DNA of 64,000 nt from NCBI GenBank assembly GCA_963573305.1, contig OY754338.1:48015531-48079530 (forward strand), written 5' to 3'. This DNA comes from Pyrrhosoma nymphula (taxonomy: Eukaryota; Arthropoda; Insecta; Odonata; Coenagrionidae). Positions 47,679 through 60,107 of this stretch are shown here, piece after piece (positions within the stretch are counted from its first letter, which is position 1; the number at the start of each line of letters is the position of its first letter). Below the pieces are notes generated by a model, which worked only from the letters and a program-made list of their open reading frames with translations, made no database searches and was not told where the DNA came from. The translations under genes were made by a program, and so were the position numbers.

Positions 47679-47739
47679 TTTATTCACCGTTCGCGAGGGA
47701 ATACAAAAAAGTTACCTCTATCTCTTTGAGGATTTTATT
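47679..47739 (-). terminator. Two AATAAA polyadenylation signals
   Basis: On the minus strand AATAAA occurs at 47739-47734 (about 32 bp after the stop) and at 47684-47679 (about 87 bp after it). Either could define the 3' end of the cuticle-type transcript. Confidence 0.6.
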
Positions 47740-47770
47740 TAATGCCCTCCGGGCAAGTTGTTCAAAACAA

Positions 47771-48556
47771 TCAGCGGCCACCCCCGAATGAATGGTGACC
47801 TGCAAGTCCGTGCTGACCTTGTCCAAAGTACTGTCCACTAAAAGCATGGAAAAATCCGCCAAAGTGTCCGAAACCACTACGCTGACCTCCATTCCCTCCG
47901 AAGTCACCGTGTCGCGCTAATTGACCTCCATGGCCACCATGTCCAGCGAAGTCGACTCCATTCTGGCCCCCGAAACCTGCCGAAGATCCTCCGTGTACGC
48001 TCAGACCACTTCCGTCCACGGACGAGCCTCCTCCGACCACTACTGGCATTGGCCTGTTCACCACCACCGGATGCGGCACTGGTATGGCCACCGGCCTCGG
48101 CACCTCCACTGGATAGGGTCTTGGGACGTGGATCGTGTAAGGCTTGGCCACGGGAACTTTGACTGGGATCCGCACGACGTATGGCACCGGCCTCTCGACC
48201 GTGACGGGGTAAGGCCTGTCAACTGATACCGGATATGGCCTCGGCACGTGCACTGGATAAGGCCTGTGCACAGCGTATGGTACCGGGTTTGGCACGGGGT
48301 AAGGTACCTTCCTCTCCACGGTCACTGGGTATGGCTGTGGTACGGGGTATGGTATCTCTTTGGTCACGGTAATGGTCTGTTCACTTCTATCTGCAACTAC
48401 ACCCAGTCCTCCTCCTTCTCCTAGGCCTCCTCCGAAGCCATGACCTCCCCCGTAGCCATGACCTACCCCGTAACCGAGGTCGGAGAGACCCCTCTTCTCT
48501 TTATTCACGTTCTCGGAGTTGCCGTAGGCGATGAGAACGAAGAGAAGGGCACACGG
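47771..48556 (-). CDS. Secreted PYPV-repeat cuticle-type protein, exon 2
   Basis: Exon 2 begins after an acceptor TTTTATTTCAG at 48557 in phase 0 and runs to TGA at 47773-47771, giving 261 codons. With exon 1 (62303-62314) the precursor is 265 aa. It starts MKLQPCALLFVLIAYG, a convincing signal peptide (residues 1-16, cleavage likely after AYG), followed by an acidic/basic linker with KEKR. Residues 27-56 are Gly/His/Tyr-rich. Residues 72-178 are an array of PYPV, VPRP and VERP repeats that alternate Val, Tyr and Pro. Residues 179-265 are Gly/Ser/His/Gln-rich. There is no Rebers-Riddiford chitin-binding consensus. It fits low-complexity, proline-valine-tyrosine cuticular proteins (CPLCP or Vajk-like); the exact family is inferred. 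It is probably an extracellular matrix or cuticle structural component. No frame damage is seen, so it looks functional. Confidence 0.88.
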   Translation of the reverse strand, partial: PCALLFVLIAYGNSENVNKEKRGLSDLGYGVGHGYGGGHGFGGGLGEGGGLGVVADRSEQTITVTKEIPYPVPQPYPVTVERKVPYPVPNPVPYAVHRPYPVHVPRPYPVSVDRPYPVTVERPVPYVVRIPVKVPVAKPYTIHVPRPYPVEVPRPVAIPVPHPVVVNRPMPVVVGGGSSVDGSGLSVHGGSSAGFGGQNGVDFAGHGGHGGQLARHGDFGGNGGQRSGFGHFGGFFHAFSGQYFGQGQHGLAGHHSFGGGR

Positions 48557-48599
48557 CTGAAATAAAATGCGAAAAATAATAAGTAAGGTGAAGTCCCGA

Positions 48600-49680
48600 T
48601 TATCCGAGGTAATATGGACTGAAATTTTTCATAAAATATAATATGAAAACGATAATGAAAAACTCAGTTGATACAGGTTTATGTGCGAGAATATATTTCA
48701 AAATTAGATATTTCTGTACTTTCCCGTATTTATTTTTTTACATTATTGAGACAAAACAATTGTATGAGTGGCTATCATTAGATCAAAGTGATTGTAGAAT
48801 TTTGACGTTCATTTGCATGATTTAAGACTGACTGAATACCCACTCAAGGGTTGGTATCTTGGATGATACATTAGATGAATCAGTACACGGAGACTACTGT
48901 TTCTGCGACTGTTGGAAAAGAAAAAGTTTTCCTTGAAAACTTTGTGAGGGATCCAGAAAGCTTACTCGGTTAGATCGATACGCATTCCAATAGTACCCGA
49001 GCACTTAAAATTTATCTGCTGAAATAAATATTAAAATGCAAAGCGCTATATCACATAGCACCAATAAAACATGTGCCACACCCCTCATGGCATGTAGTGC
49101 AGAAACGAGAGCTTAAAAATGCTGAAGAATGCGGAAGATTTTCGTAAACTACGTCGTTAATTGGACAAGAGAGCGTAGAATATACAGGGATTCGCACGTC
49201 GCGTCGGTAGAGTGACGGAAGGTAGACTCCCCGCATTGCAAGATATATCATGGCAGTAGACCGATAGCAAGATCACCAAAGATATGGAATGATAAGTTAG
49301 TCATCCATCTTCCAATATTAGGACTAACTTTCATTGAAAAACAGTTGACTAGCCTATTTCAAGAGGAAGACTAGTACCTGGAACATAAGTGAGTTATTGC
49401 GCACTCGGGTGATAATTAAGATGGTGTAAGGCTTTCATTGGTAGGCATTTGCCAGTCAGTACCTAAGTATTTACAGATAAATCGAATTACCTTGGTAAAG
49501 TCACTGACGTGTTTACTTTATCCGCTGGAAGAAATGGACTTGTGAACTTTCCTTCCCCGCTGTTAACCCAATTTTTAACTGTACATTAAAAATTATTATT
49601 AGATATGCTCTATCAATTGAAGGTTCAACTAGAGATAGAATTACTCCAGCATTTCTTTTACTGTGACTTGCGTCTTTAGA
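48600..49680. other. Intron sequence without a recognised element
   Basis: AT-rich, with chance ORFs only. Confidence 0.4.
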
Positions 49681-49687
49681 CGATTTC

Positions 49688-50450
49688 TTACATATTTATC
49701 TGCACACCCATCACGCCATTTCCTCTCGGGGCAGGCAGGTCAGGCCCAGATAATTGGTCCTCTTTTGTTTTTTTTTTCGCAAACACCCTATTCTTGAGTA
49801 CCTGTTTCGCATCTGTCACATAAACGCACTGCTTCATAAACGCCCCCCTATTCTTAAGACTCATCATGATACTCCTCTTAAGAGTCTCATGCGCCAAATT
49901 CAGTCATAACTTTCTCGGGCTAGCCTTTCCTTTCACTACATTCACTCTACTATCTTGTATCTGTTTCGCTATTCAACTCCCTCCCATTTTCTCGACATAG
50001 CCGAATCAACAAAGTGAACTCATTTTTATACTTACATGCCCATTACTTGAGCATCCAAACTACATTCTTTCATCACTCACTTATTCCTAGCCCAATTTCT
50101 CGTACTCTTACTGCAAGCACTTCTTAGATACTCAATTTCCCCTGCATTTAGCTTAATTTGAAGCTCATCCTGACATTCCCAGATTATGTTTTTATATAAT
50201 AATGTCAGGAGGAGAAGAACGGTGTACCCTGTACGCTTTCCTAGAAAAACGCTCATTTTTCGATGAGCTACTCATAAACCTGCTTTTTTAAGTCTCGAAT
50301 ACGCGCTTTCTCTATCCATTTTATACATAAGGTCTAAGCTCTTAGTCCTTCATACTTGCCTATCCAACATCCTCCTCTCCATCATCTTGTTCAACAACCA
50401 CTCGCCTCTCATTTTCTCATTTCATCCAATTTAGACGTCCTCATACGTCC
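49688..50450 (-). mobile_element. LINE C-terminal remnant in the intron
   Basis: Minus-strand frames near 50100-50160 give FKLNAGEIEYLRSAC, the (I/L)xxxEMxYLRxxxG step after the RT domain. Near 49700-49870 they give SLKNRGAFMKQCVYVTDAKQ, the extreme tail also seen at 30.1 kb. The order along the strand is correct for one decayed copy, but the intervening sequence is broken by stops. Confidence 0.55.
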
Positions 50451-50454
50451 TCAT

Positions 50455-51060
50455 TTATGCGGACATGTCCGCATTTTAATGTAGCGTCCGCGTACATTTT
50501 TACGATTTTTGCTAATGTCAACATTTTTTTTATTTTTGGGAAGTAAGATATTTTGATTTTCGTTTTCATCTCGTATCACCAACTAGTTAAATTTAAAATT
50601 ACATAATTTTATATCGATTATTGAATTATATCGTTTGCGATCTGTTAGGGTGCTATCGATTTAGGGCTATAGCCGGCGATAGACGGCGATCGCCACGCCG
50701 CGGGGCTTTCGATTTAGCTGAATCCATGTGCTGGCATCATTTATGGCGCTTCATGGTGTGCTATTTTCTCTGTGCAAAAACTTAAACGGATCGTTGATAG
50801 ACGGCACTGCTGGTCTACCATGGGTTGGAAATAGTTGATGTTTAGCTACCAGATCGCTCTGTGATACGAGGCAGGGGTTGGGGCGATGGCAGCTGGGGGG
50901 TAGGAGGGGGGTGCGCCGTGGAATATAGCTATTTGACATATATAATCCCTGATATAATTGAACGTTTTATGTTTCATTTGGCAGTCCAAATTGTAAAATC
51001 TTGTTGAACAATCCCGTTGAGGGTGTCCGCATTTTGGGGTTTCAAAATATGGTAACCCTA
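50455..51060. mobile_element. Possible DNA-transposon remnant
   Basis: GTGTCCGCATTTTGGGG then AATATGGTAACCCTAA near 51020-51060 looks like the end of a DNA transposon (reading AGGGTTACCATATTTTGAAA inward). GCGGACATGTCCGCATTTTA at about 50458-50478 shares the GTCCGCATTTT word near the other side. Ends and superfamily are unproven. Confidence 0.25.
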
Positions 51061-51064
51061 ATCC

Positions 51065-54000
51065 AATTAATCTTCCTTCCCCTCATTCCCTCCTCCAGCT
51101 TTTGTCTTTACACACCTTGACGAGTAATATTTGTTTGTTTTCCGCTAAACTCACGAAATCTGGGCATAGAAAGCTAGTAATCTCGTCATATAGAGGTACG
51201 ATCCCTGAAAATAATGCTATTTCTGGGAAAGGCCGTAAAAATATGAAAAGTATTATATGTGTAGGATGAAATGAATGTAAATGAATTAATGTATGGTTAT
51301 GCAAATACTATAAAGAATGATACCGAGAAAATGATAGTTCCTGAACAATATTTTCGTGTTTATATTTCGGAAAATAAATGATCGCATCATTGATCTATGT
51401 GACTTTCGGTAAATGGGACAAGCTCACTACAATCCTCCAGTATAACAAACTTTTGCAAAATTTTCTGATATTTATAAACGACTCCATTAATTTAAATTCA
51501 CAATTTTAATCATTAAATCGCCTTATGGACCAAAAGTAGAGTTTTGGTCAATTTTTTTTCCTTTTAAAATCATCCATTCTCCTAAAAATAAAAGATAAGT
51601 TATCGCTCAATCAATAGACTCACTTGAGTCACTCGGGTATCGTTCACCTATATGACTCAATTACTTACTTTATTTCTCATAAAAATATCACTGCCAAAAT
51701 TGTTTCACCGGATGAAGAGGAAATTCGGAATGTCACACTCTAAATTAATTGCTTATTTATTAAGCGAATCGCGTGCCACCCACAGAAAGCTTCATGATCA
51801 CGGGAAGATTTGATGCCCCAAGAGCTTTGAAGGGGTCCCGACAATTGACGGAAAGTCTTGTGACGTTGTTTGTGACGTAGATAATCCGTAAACATACCTT
51901 TCAGTGCACGAAAATGTTCGATCGCCTATAACTAGAGAACTAGACCACAGATTGGAATACGGAAAAATATGCTCACCATCATTTTTGTATCAGAATCCAC
52001 GAAATATAGTACATTGGTATGGCCCTATATATTTTTGAGCATTACAGACAAAGTAGTTTTCGGAAAAAGGAACAGAAAGAGAACAAAGCTGGACACTAGA
52101 ATTATTCCCAGCCAATCTATGGTGGTTTACGGGAAAAATAATTCTTTGTCAACTGCTAAACCACATTTACTCAGCCCAAATAATAGGATCCTTCACGGGG
52201 CTGTTTTTGGATTGGATGAATGCTTCCTGTGCTTGGCCACAGGCGAATAATTAGTTTTTTTTCGTTAAAAACCATATATAGATTTTGTTGGGAATAGTTA
52301 AAGTTTCAAATACTCACTAGGGATTAGACTCACAGGTATTAAATATTTAAATTACGATGCACTTTATTGTAATTGAAATACTATGAAGAATAGTTGCTTT
52401 GTAATTACGTAGATATATCATCCTTTTTTTAGAAGAAGATCTCGTAATCTTCAATACCAATTCGATTGTGATCGTAATCTTACTTAAGCTTTGGGATATG
52501 GGAAATGGGAGTGCTGCCATTGAGGGGCCACCTAATCATTGATCTGAGATAATTGAAGCTTTAGGGCGTCAGCCTTCCTTTTCACTACTGCCTCTTCATT
52601 TCTGTAGATCCATATGGACAGGGATAGCCAAATTGATTATGAAGAACAAAACATGACCTGGAGGGAGTTCTAAAGTTGCTCTCTTGAAAGCTGTAAGTTG
52701 TAAGGTGACTACTAGAGTCCAAATGTATTTTCATTAGCAGATGGTATCGAAATGTTGAATTGTTAATTTTAGACCTCAAAATCAAGGTGAAGAAAATTTA
52801 AAGGTCTTTGTCACGTCATGCAAAAATCACTGCCGAAAAATCCTTAAGGTTCGCCTTAGGAGCAAGAATTGCCTTTTTTAATGGAAATCTTTTGGTACAA
52901 CACTTTTAGTTGCATAATAAAAAATTAAGTGTTGGATGCAAGGAATTGAAGGAGCTGTTTAGCAAGAGTAAAACTGAAGAATTAGGTTTTATATTAATGT
53001 TGTAAGGTATAAATTCGTGTATTGATATCTTATTAAACTTAAACAATGCTCTTTTACCGATTCTATTATTCTTTACTTTTTTAGATATTTTCCTTTATCG
53101 GCCATTGTATTAATATATTTGAAGTAATGGCTTTTATTTTAATTAAAATAAATTTTATATAAGATGTAACTTTGCCAAAGTATGTTCTTACATTAATCAA
53201 ATTGCTTAAAATGCTTCTTAGATGGCGTATTGTGTATTAGTATTAGTTCTTAATTATACCAGAAAGAATGGTTCTTCATTTGGGGATGGAGACATTGAGT
53301 GAAAGGAAAAAGATGACAGGAAGTTTAAAAGACAGGAATATTATATTTTGAGAAATGTTAAGGCTATATTTTATCGTTTTACTGCTTGAGGGTATTATAG
53401 AGCAAGTGGAACATGTTTGGGATGTATTGTAGTGGAAAATATGCAAATTACTTGGGTTAGTAATAAGAATAATTACGATATTGAAAATAAAAAAGTAAAT
53501 GATATGAAAAAGCATATATATAGAGAATAAAGAAATTTGTAAAGAAAATATCAATGAAAGTGCCAACAGGGAAAGTGATGTAGCTGGTTTCAGCAGCCAT
53601 AGCATTGATCATACGTGATGAGAATTGATTTGGTTGATTTTAGCCGAGTTTCGGAAGATGAAACGGGGATGTGATAATTTATGTGCAACAATTTGTAGTC
53701 ATTGTTGGTGGATAAGGGAAACTTTATGTTGGTTGGAGATCTGATAGAGCTAGAAAAGTTAAGGAAAGTACGACGTTTCAGGAAAAATGAAAGACGCTTA
53801 ATGTCGTGCCATTGAGATGCTATGCCAGAAATAATGGAAAAATGGAATGAAACCCACGTGTTTCTATAATTGAAGAAGAATCGAAGAATTGATAGAAGAT
53901 GCTTGATGGGATTGGTAACTGTAGGATGAGTTGCAGCAAGGAGTGCATGATTAATATCAGTTTGTGGAAATTTATTATGAAACAATTATGTACCCCGAAT

Positions 54001-55060
54001 GGGATTGCGTTCTGTCATTCCGCAATGAAATAATGTTGATCAATTGGGGAGGGTGCCACGCCTGAAAAATCAATTTTCAAGCCTTTCCTTTCAACGCTTA
54101 AAAAAATGAAGCTATGGCTTATTTACATTCGCGTTTAGTTGATGCCAACCTTATCTGAAAAACAAAATTGAAAACACGTAAAAACCGACCACTTTTGCTG
54201 GATTGGCATTCGGCTATGGAAAGCGATGCGAATGTTGACTATAAAATTAATCCAAGCTGCGTCCTTTATCTTTGAATCCAGGCGTTATCAAGTTTATAAG
54301 TTTCATACAGCTTCTGTAATTGTGAAAAGCGAGGAGAACGCCCAGCGTATTATTCGGCAGGGCGTCGTGCAGTGCGTAGGCGGAAAGGTGGCGCTACTGT
54401 CTGAATAAGCGGGAATCCTCTGGGGTCGGCGCCACGTATGTTGGAACAAGCAGGGCTGGACCATTTTTCCTGGCTTCTCGATAAGTATCCACTTCCATTT
54501 ATAGTTCATTTAAATCGACCTAAGCATTTAGTCGCCGATAATATATGTGTAGTTATGATGAATTGATAAATCTTGTAAAATTTTCCACTTGAATAAAACT
54601 GATAAAAATAAATCAAAGGCTCAATGCTAATAATAATGTAATAACATCGAAACCGGGGTCGAAATTAAATTTTTATTGTTATTCGTGGAAATTTGTGTAC
54701 GTTTTATCAATAAATCATGCTCAAATTCCGCGCCATATCGTCAACATTTTCTGAATATGTTTAGTTCACTTGATCGACCTGTGATACAGCAATACAGAGG
54801 ACGTCTTTGTAAAAAATTTAAAGACTCAAACGCAATGATGGAACAATATCCTTTGTTTTCATTTGTATGCAATAAGTTGAATTCCACGGCTGATGTGCGT
54901 TTTCGTCGTGGTTTGTATTTCCAGGTGTAGGTATTTCTGCCTGTTCCGCTTTACCGCCTATAGTCTCGGTCGATCCATTTTTCTTTTACGTCGTGGGGTA
55001 TTCCATTATAAACTTCGGTATTCTGTTCATAGACATTTGTAGAATATGGTATTTCCAGGC
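51065..55060. other. Intron sequence without a recognised element
   Basis: AT-rich. Two long minus-strand ORFs at 53276-53605 and 53590-53985 are Phe/Ile/Ser/Asn-rich and show no domain. An ORF at 54226-54408 with a balanced composition is unexplained. Confidence 0.4.
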
Positions 55061-55069
55061 GTCTTATAA

Positions 55070-55260
55070 AAATTAGCTATTCTTGTCTCTTCTTGAGCAC
55101 GCTCGTACTCTCCTTATGAATCTCATGTCAGTTGCCTCCTATGATTTTGGTCTGTTTTTCCTCCGAATCCAATATTCAGAAACTTATAGTATTTTGGACT
55201 CGATTTACTTATGTAGTTTAATTTGTGTCTCATTATAGGCCTTCTTTCCTGCTTGAAAGG
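55070..55260 (-). mobile_element. Short LINE remnant in the intron
   Basis: Minus-strand translation reads EYWIRRKNRPKS, a stop, then EATDMRFIRRVRACSRRDKN. This is the ESWxLxxKxxSRIQATEMRFLRRVxGxTRRDRIRN step of LINE tails. Only about 60 codons are recognisable. Confidence 0.5.
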
Positions 55261-55269
55261 GTCTCTCAT

Positions 55270-56440
55270 ATGTATATTTGAAAATTTTCAGCAATAGCTT
55301 TCATGAAAATGCGCCACATTGCAATTCAGTCCATTTTTTCGTTCATGACCATGCTAAGCCAAGCTTCTATATCGCACGTCCTCAACCTTGACTTGATAAT
55401 GACGCCACGCCCAGTGTCCGTTAATAATGATGTTACAAAAGTTTCACTTGCTATCTTTTCACGCTCTCGTGCTTGAGTTGATAAAATTTGCCGCTCGGTC
55501 AACCTTCTGAAACCGGAGAAAAATGAGGTGATACGAGTAAGAATCTGTTCACCGCGCCGCGGTCGGGCGTGTCAGAATTTCACCAGGATCAGAGATGTAT
55601 CATTCGAATAATGCTTTCAGAATTCCCGTGTTGATCCTGCTATAGACTTTATTTCTCACTGTTATAATGTATAAATATCGCATGCATGTGATCGATAAGG
55701 GAAGGCCCAAACTTTTCTCATGAAATATGACCGAATTTCTTTTGTGTTGGAATTTCTTATCTTTACGCTTTGGAGAACTTATGAGCGAGGAATCAGCTTA
55801 TGCCTTCATTTCGTGGCAACTAAAGAGCACTTAATATTACTTACTTATTTATTGACATGATGTTTGGATTTAATCAACACTATCATGCTCTTCATCAATG
55901 TATCGTGTTTAATATAGAGTGGACCTACAGCATACGTTGTTCATGTTTAGAAGTCAATGTATTTATGGGTATGATAAAAACGTGCTTCTACAAGGATTAT
56001 ACACCATAGCAGATGTATATATGTTTAATTTGTTAAATTTTTTCAATGGTTAGTTTTTAATGTAGGTTTAGAGCAAAACAATTCACTATTGAAATAGCCT
56101 TTGCCGTAAAATTCACTGCCAGGCGTCACGCTGTGTAGGTGAGACATACTGGGCAAGTAAAATATTAGCAAATGCTACTTTTTTTATTGACCTATTTTGC
56201 CATAATATTGCAAAAACTATTCACTTTTGAGTTTATGAGTGTGTTATCGAAAATATGTCGCTGTATTTTTCATATGCCATATGAAGAAATGTCGTATATT
56301 GTGATATACTAGGGGAATCATTACGTGACGCAAAACATATTGCATGAACTTAGGTTAAATCAACTGCAAGGGGACGTTGAGGTTGAACATACCCGGGGGA
56401 AGAGGGCTTTTAAAAAATAGTATGGCGCTTATGTCCCCAC
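55270..56440. other. Intron sequence without a recognised element
   Basis: AT-rich spacer. No repeat ends or coding similarity seen. Confidence 0.4.
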
Positions 56441-56442
56441 AT

Positions 56443-57011
56443 GGGGCCATTCAAGTATTTTTCATAGGCCATAAGTAACGTAACATAGCCAACGTTAGAC
56501 GTTTTGGGGAGGGAGGGGGGTTGGGGTTTTTTTACATTGCCTTACGTAGGGGGGTGAGGGGGTCGGAGACAGTCTTACGTAAGATATGTAACTTCTGAAT
56601 TCGTTTTTTATCACTTTTTAAAATTATTTTCGAAGAAAAAATCTTACTTTTTAGGATCACCTTAGGTGGTACTCCTGAATGTATGCTAAACTATAGAAAT
56701 ACGTAAAACCAATCCGTTGCGTTCATTAGTTTGGAGATGTCCCATTTTCAAAGATCACATGTTTTGCGAGTTGCGCGTACAGAAAATCGCGAAATATCGA
56801 AAACCGTTATCGATATCCGTGATGAGGTCAGTTTTTGCGCATTACGATATAGAATCCCCCATATTTTACTGTCTTTGTCCATGTTTTCAAAAATGTTTGA
56901 AACGTTACGTAAGATTGGGAGGGGAGGGTTCATGACATCTTAGGTTGTCTTATTTGGAGGGGGGGTTAAAAATTGGTAAAAAATCGCCTTACGCAATACT
57001 TGAATAGCCCC
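56443..57011. mobile_element. GGGGC-ended MITE, copy 1
   Basis: It starts GGGGCCATTCAAGTATTT and ends, as reverse complement, GGGGCTATTCAAGTATTGCG. Just inside both ends lie TTACGTAA-like words and G-rich tracts. The interior shares AAAATCTTACTTTTTAGGAT and TATGCTAAACTATAGAAA with copy 2. It is non-coding; the superfamily is not assigned and no clear target duplication was found. Confidence 0.7.
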
Positions 57012-57081
57012 TTTTCACTTCAGGTTTCAAGCAGTTACTGATTGTGAGTCCCTTCCTCAGAAAATTCTCCGAATGTAGTAA

Positions 57082-57606
57082 GGGGCCATTCAAGTATTAC
57101 GTAAGATGTTTGGGCGGGGGGTTGAGCTCTGATATCTTATTTTTATCAAATTATTAAATAATAGTCGGACGAAAAATCTTACTTTTTAAGATTACCGCTG
57201 CGGTAGTACGCCTGAATTAATGCTAAACTATAGAAAAAGGTGTGATCCATTCCTTGCGTTCATTAGTTTGGAGACATTGCATTTTTGAAGATCTAATATA
57301 AGATTTAATATCTAATATTATAAATCGTTATCGATATTTGACTAAAAATTCATATTTATACGTTTCTCAAAAGTGCCTATGATTTTGTAAAAAAAATAAA
57401 AATCGGAGGGGGTGAGTTGAATATTTGCACACTTGGACATGGAATCGGTCATGTATTATTACCTATGTGAATGCTTCCAAAAATTTAACACAAGAAAGGT
57501 AAGATTGAGAGGGTAGTGGTTCAAGAAATCTTACGTTGTCGTACATGGGGGAGGTGGGGGTTCAAAATGTTGCCAAAATCACCTTACGTAATAATTGAAT
57601 AGCCCC
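57082..57606. mobile_element. GGGGC-ended MITE, copy 2 (best preserved)
   Basis: It starts GGGGCCATTCAAGTATTACG and ends with the reverse complement of GGGGCTATTCAATTATTACG, giving terminal inverted repeats of about 25 bp with two differences. Both ends carry CTTACGTAA or ACGTAAG. Length 525 bp, non-coding. Confidence 0.8.
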
Positions 57607-57609
57607 AAA

Positions 57610-58580
57610 GAGAAGAGCTACCACCACTACCACGACTACCATCTACCGTATCGCGTGATTGCGTTCGTACTCCGTGTGATCCGTTAGTGTGGTAAGAGCG
57701 AAGTAAACCAAGTCTTCTTTGATTCATTCATCTCTTTCTTCATACTTTTTGTTTTGAGTGAATCTTTATTACCTTCGTAAATGGTTTTACATGAGAGATA
57801 TTTTAATTTAAAATTTTGCCATGAAATTTGCACTGTCTTACGGAACGATTGTCTTTCATCCATCCTTCCTTGCTTTGCAAACTACTGAGGCAGATTCATG
57901 TAATGTTCCGTTAGGTTATTATAAGCTTTTTCTTATGTTATATGATAACATCAACCTTCGATCGAAAAATTTCAATGCACCGAAATAAGTGTGAATTTGT
58001 TCATCACCTGTAAAGTTATTCAATTTCACGAAAAACACGGTACCAAATTCCACTAATTAAATTATTGCTGTCGACCAGCTTCGACGACTAAAGCGTCATT
58101 CACAAGACAAAACACAAATTCAAATTCTTCAATTGCCACAAAGTATCGCCACAATAGATTAACTTGATTATTCAACTTCATTTGAATTTGTAGTCAGTAC
58201 CACAATTTTAGTAAATATGAATTTTCGTCAGGATTTTACCTATCTAATTTTCCTTCTGCTATATATTTCATGCCTTTAAATGTTAAATTGGTGAAATATG
58301 CTCTACCCACATTAATGCTGTATCGTGTAATCTCAATTATCATTTCGGGATACATTAATATAAGTTTTATTATCTGTTGCCCAGTGTGTGGAATGCTTTC
58401 ATAAAAGTCTCATAAGATAAATCTTCATGCGGGATACAATAGTCTGTCTTCTGGCAATTAATACACTAGTTAGATGAATATTTACTATTTCAATTTATTC
58501 ACTAGGTCAGAAATCCCTATTAAATACAATATTCAGATAGGTACTCTTTCATATTTACAAATGTTAATAAAAATCTCTGC
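57610..58580. other. Intron spacer between MITE copies
   Basis: AT-rich sequence with no recognised feature. Confidence 0.4.
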
Positions 58581-58586
58581 TGCTTA

Positions 58587-59055
58587 GGGGCTATTCAAAT
58601 GTTACGTAAGATGTTTTTGGGGGTGAGGGGTTTGGAATCTTCTTACATTATCTTATGTAGGGGGGGCAGGGGGTCTGGAACCTATTGATGTAAGATTTTT
58701 GTCCGTCTTGAAACGTTGTATCGTTTACGAATGAAATTTAGCACTGATATGTAGTGTCCGCTCGGTAATGGCGTATTTTCCGTAATCTCACCAATTCTCC
58801 TATTCTGTCACCTGACTGGCTAGCTACATTACCTCCATGCACAATGGATGTGGTACTTCAACACTGCTTAATTATGTGATAGCCAGTGCTGAAAGCTGTA
58901 CGATGGCTTCTATGGAATGATGAATCTGCAGAAAGCGAGCATTTAACGAAGAGTAGATACAAATATTTAACGTCTTAGGTAAGACTGAGAGGGAGCGGGG
59001 GAGGGGGGGGGGGTTAAAAATGGCATAAATCGTCCTACGTAATTCTTGAACTAAG
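58587..59055. mobile_element. GGGGC-ended MITE, copy 3
   Basis: It starts GGGGCTATTCAAATGTTACG. The right end is eroded (CCTACGTAATTCTTGAACTA). The interior 58676-58990 is a close relative of 59495-59825 in copy 4, sharing GTCCGTCTTGAAACGTTGTA and GACTGGCTAGCTACATTACC-type words. It is a different internal sequence from copies 1 and 2. Confidence 0.65.
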
Positions 59056-59474
59056 ACAAGGCCTCATTGGGGGCCCTCTCTTCCTTCCTCCCCACCCCCC
59101 TCCTCTTCCCACTCCAATTTTCGCTCACCCCTGCTGAAGTCACCTCAGCCAAATGCACGGTGTCAGATGTCATGCAGGTGGCTTAGAATCCGTGATGAAA
59201 TTAATCCATCGTCCACGGTATCAAATATCATCCGGTATCAAGTATCATCCATTTCCAAGGAAGCTGACTCAAACTTGACACCGTGTAAAACTATCCTTTC
59301 TCCACGGAGGGAGTCAAATTACACATGCTACGAACATTCGAGAAACATACAAAATAAAGGAGTTCAAATCTTAAGGCCCCTCCCCTTGGTAATGTATGTC
59401 CTCATGGTTCTCGTAATGCACAAGCCGGAGCGCCACGAATTGGAAGAAGAGCAGGAAAAGATTACTTAGGAATT

Positions 59475-59922
59475 TTCTTAGGGGGGGACAGAGGGTCTGG
59501 AATCAATTTTCATGAGATTTTTGTCCGTCTTGAAACGTTGTATCGTTTCCGAATGAAATTTAGCAGTGACATGGAGCATCCGCTCGTTAATGTCGTACTT
59601 TCCGTATTCTGACCACTACACCAATGCTCCTATTCTGTCGCGTGACTAGCTAGCTACATTACCTCCACGCCCAATGAATGCGGTACTCTAACACTGCATA
59701 ATTATATATATGGTAACCAGTGCTCAAAGCTGTACGATGGATTCTATGGAAAGATGAAACTGCAAAAAGCGAGCAATTAGGGTAGAGTAGATACGAATAT
59801 TTAACGTCTTACGTAACATTGAGAAGAAGGAGGTTGGTTGGTAAAATCTTATATTGTCTTACATAGAGGGGTCATGCAGTGGGTCAAAAATGACATAAAT
59901 GTTTCCGTAATACTTGAATGAA
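59475..59922. mobile_element. GGGGC-ended MITE, copy 4 (left end lost)
   Basis: The body matches copy 3 over about 330 bp with scattered substitutions. The right end reads CCGTAATACTTGAATG, and the expected AGCCCC terminus has been replaced. The left terminal repeat is missing, so the copy is truncated. Confidence 0.6.
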
Positions 59923-60107
59923 AAAAATAGTATTTTTCTCCGGAAAAAAGAAAAGCAAAGCATCTTCAGAAATGTTGGTTAAAAATAACGGATTTCTTTC
60001 TTTTTGCGTTCCGAATGATGACGGCGTGTTAACTAGAAAGTTCCACCGTATCATATTTTTGTAAAACTGATTATATAGGCAATATATTGTGGAAATGATG
60101 CAATATT

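Noticed and set aside
47921..48226. ORF antisense to the PYPV exon (His/Asp/Trp-rich)
   Set aside because: It is a shadow of the strongly periodic repeat coding on the minus strand.
53276..53985. Two long overlapping minus-strand ORFs in the intron
   Set aside because: Low-complexity Phe/Ile/Ser/Asn composition with no motif; consistent with AT-rich chance ORFs.
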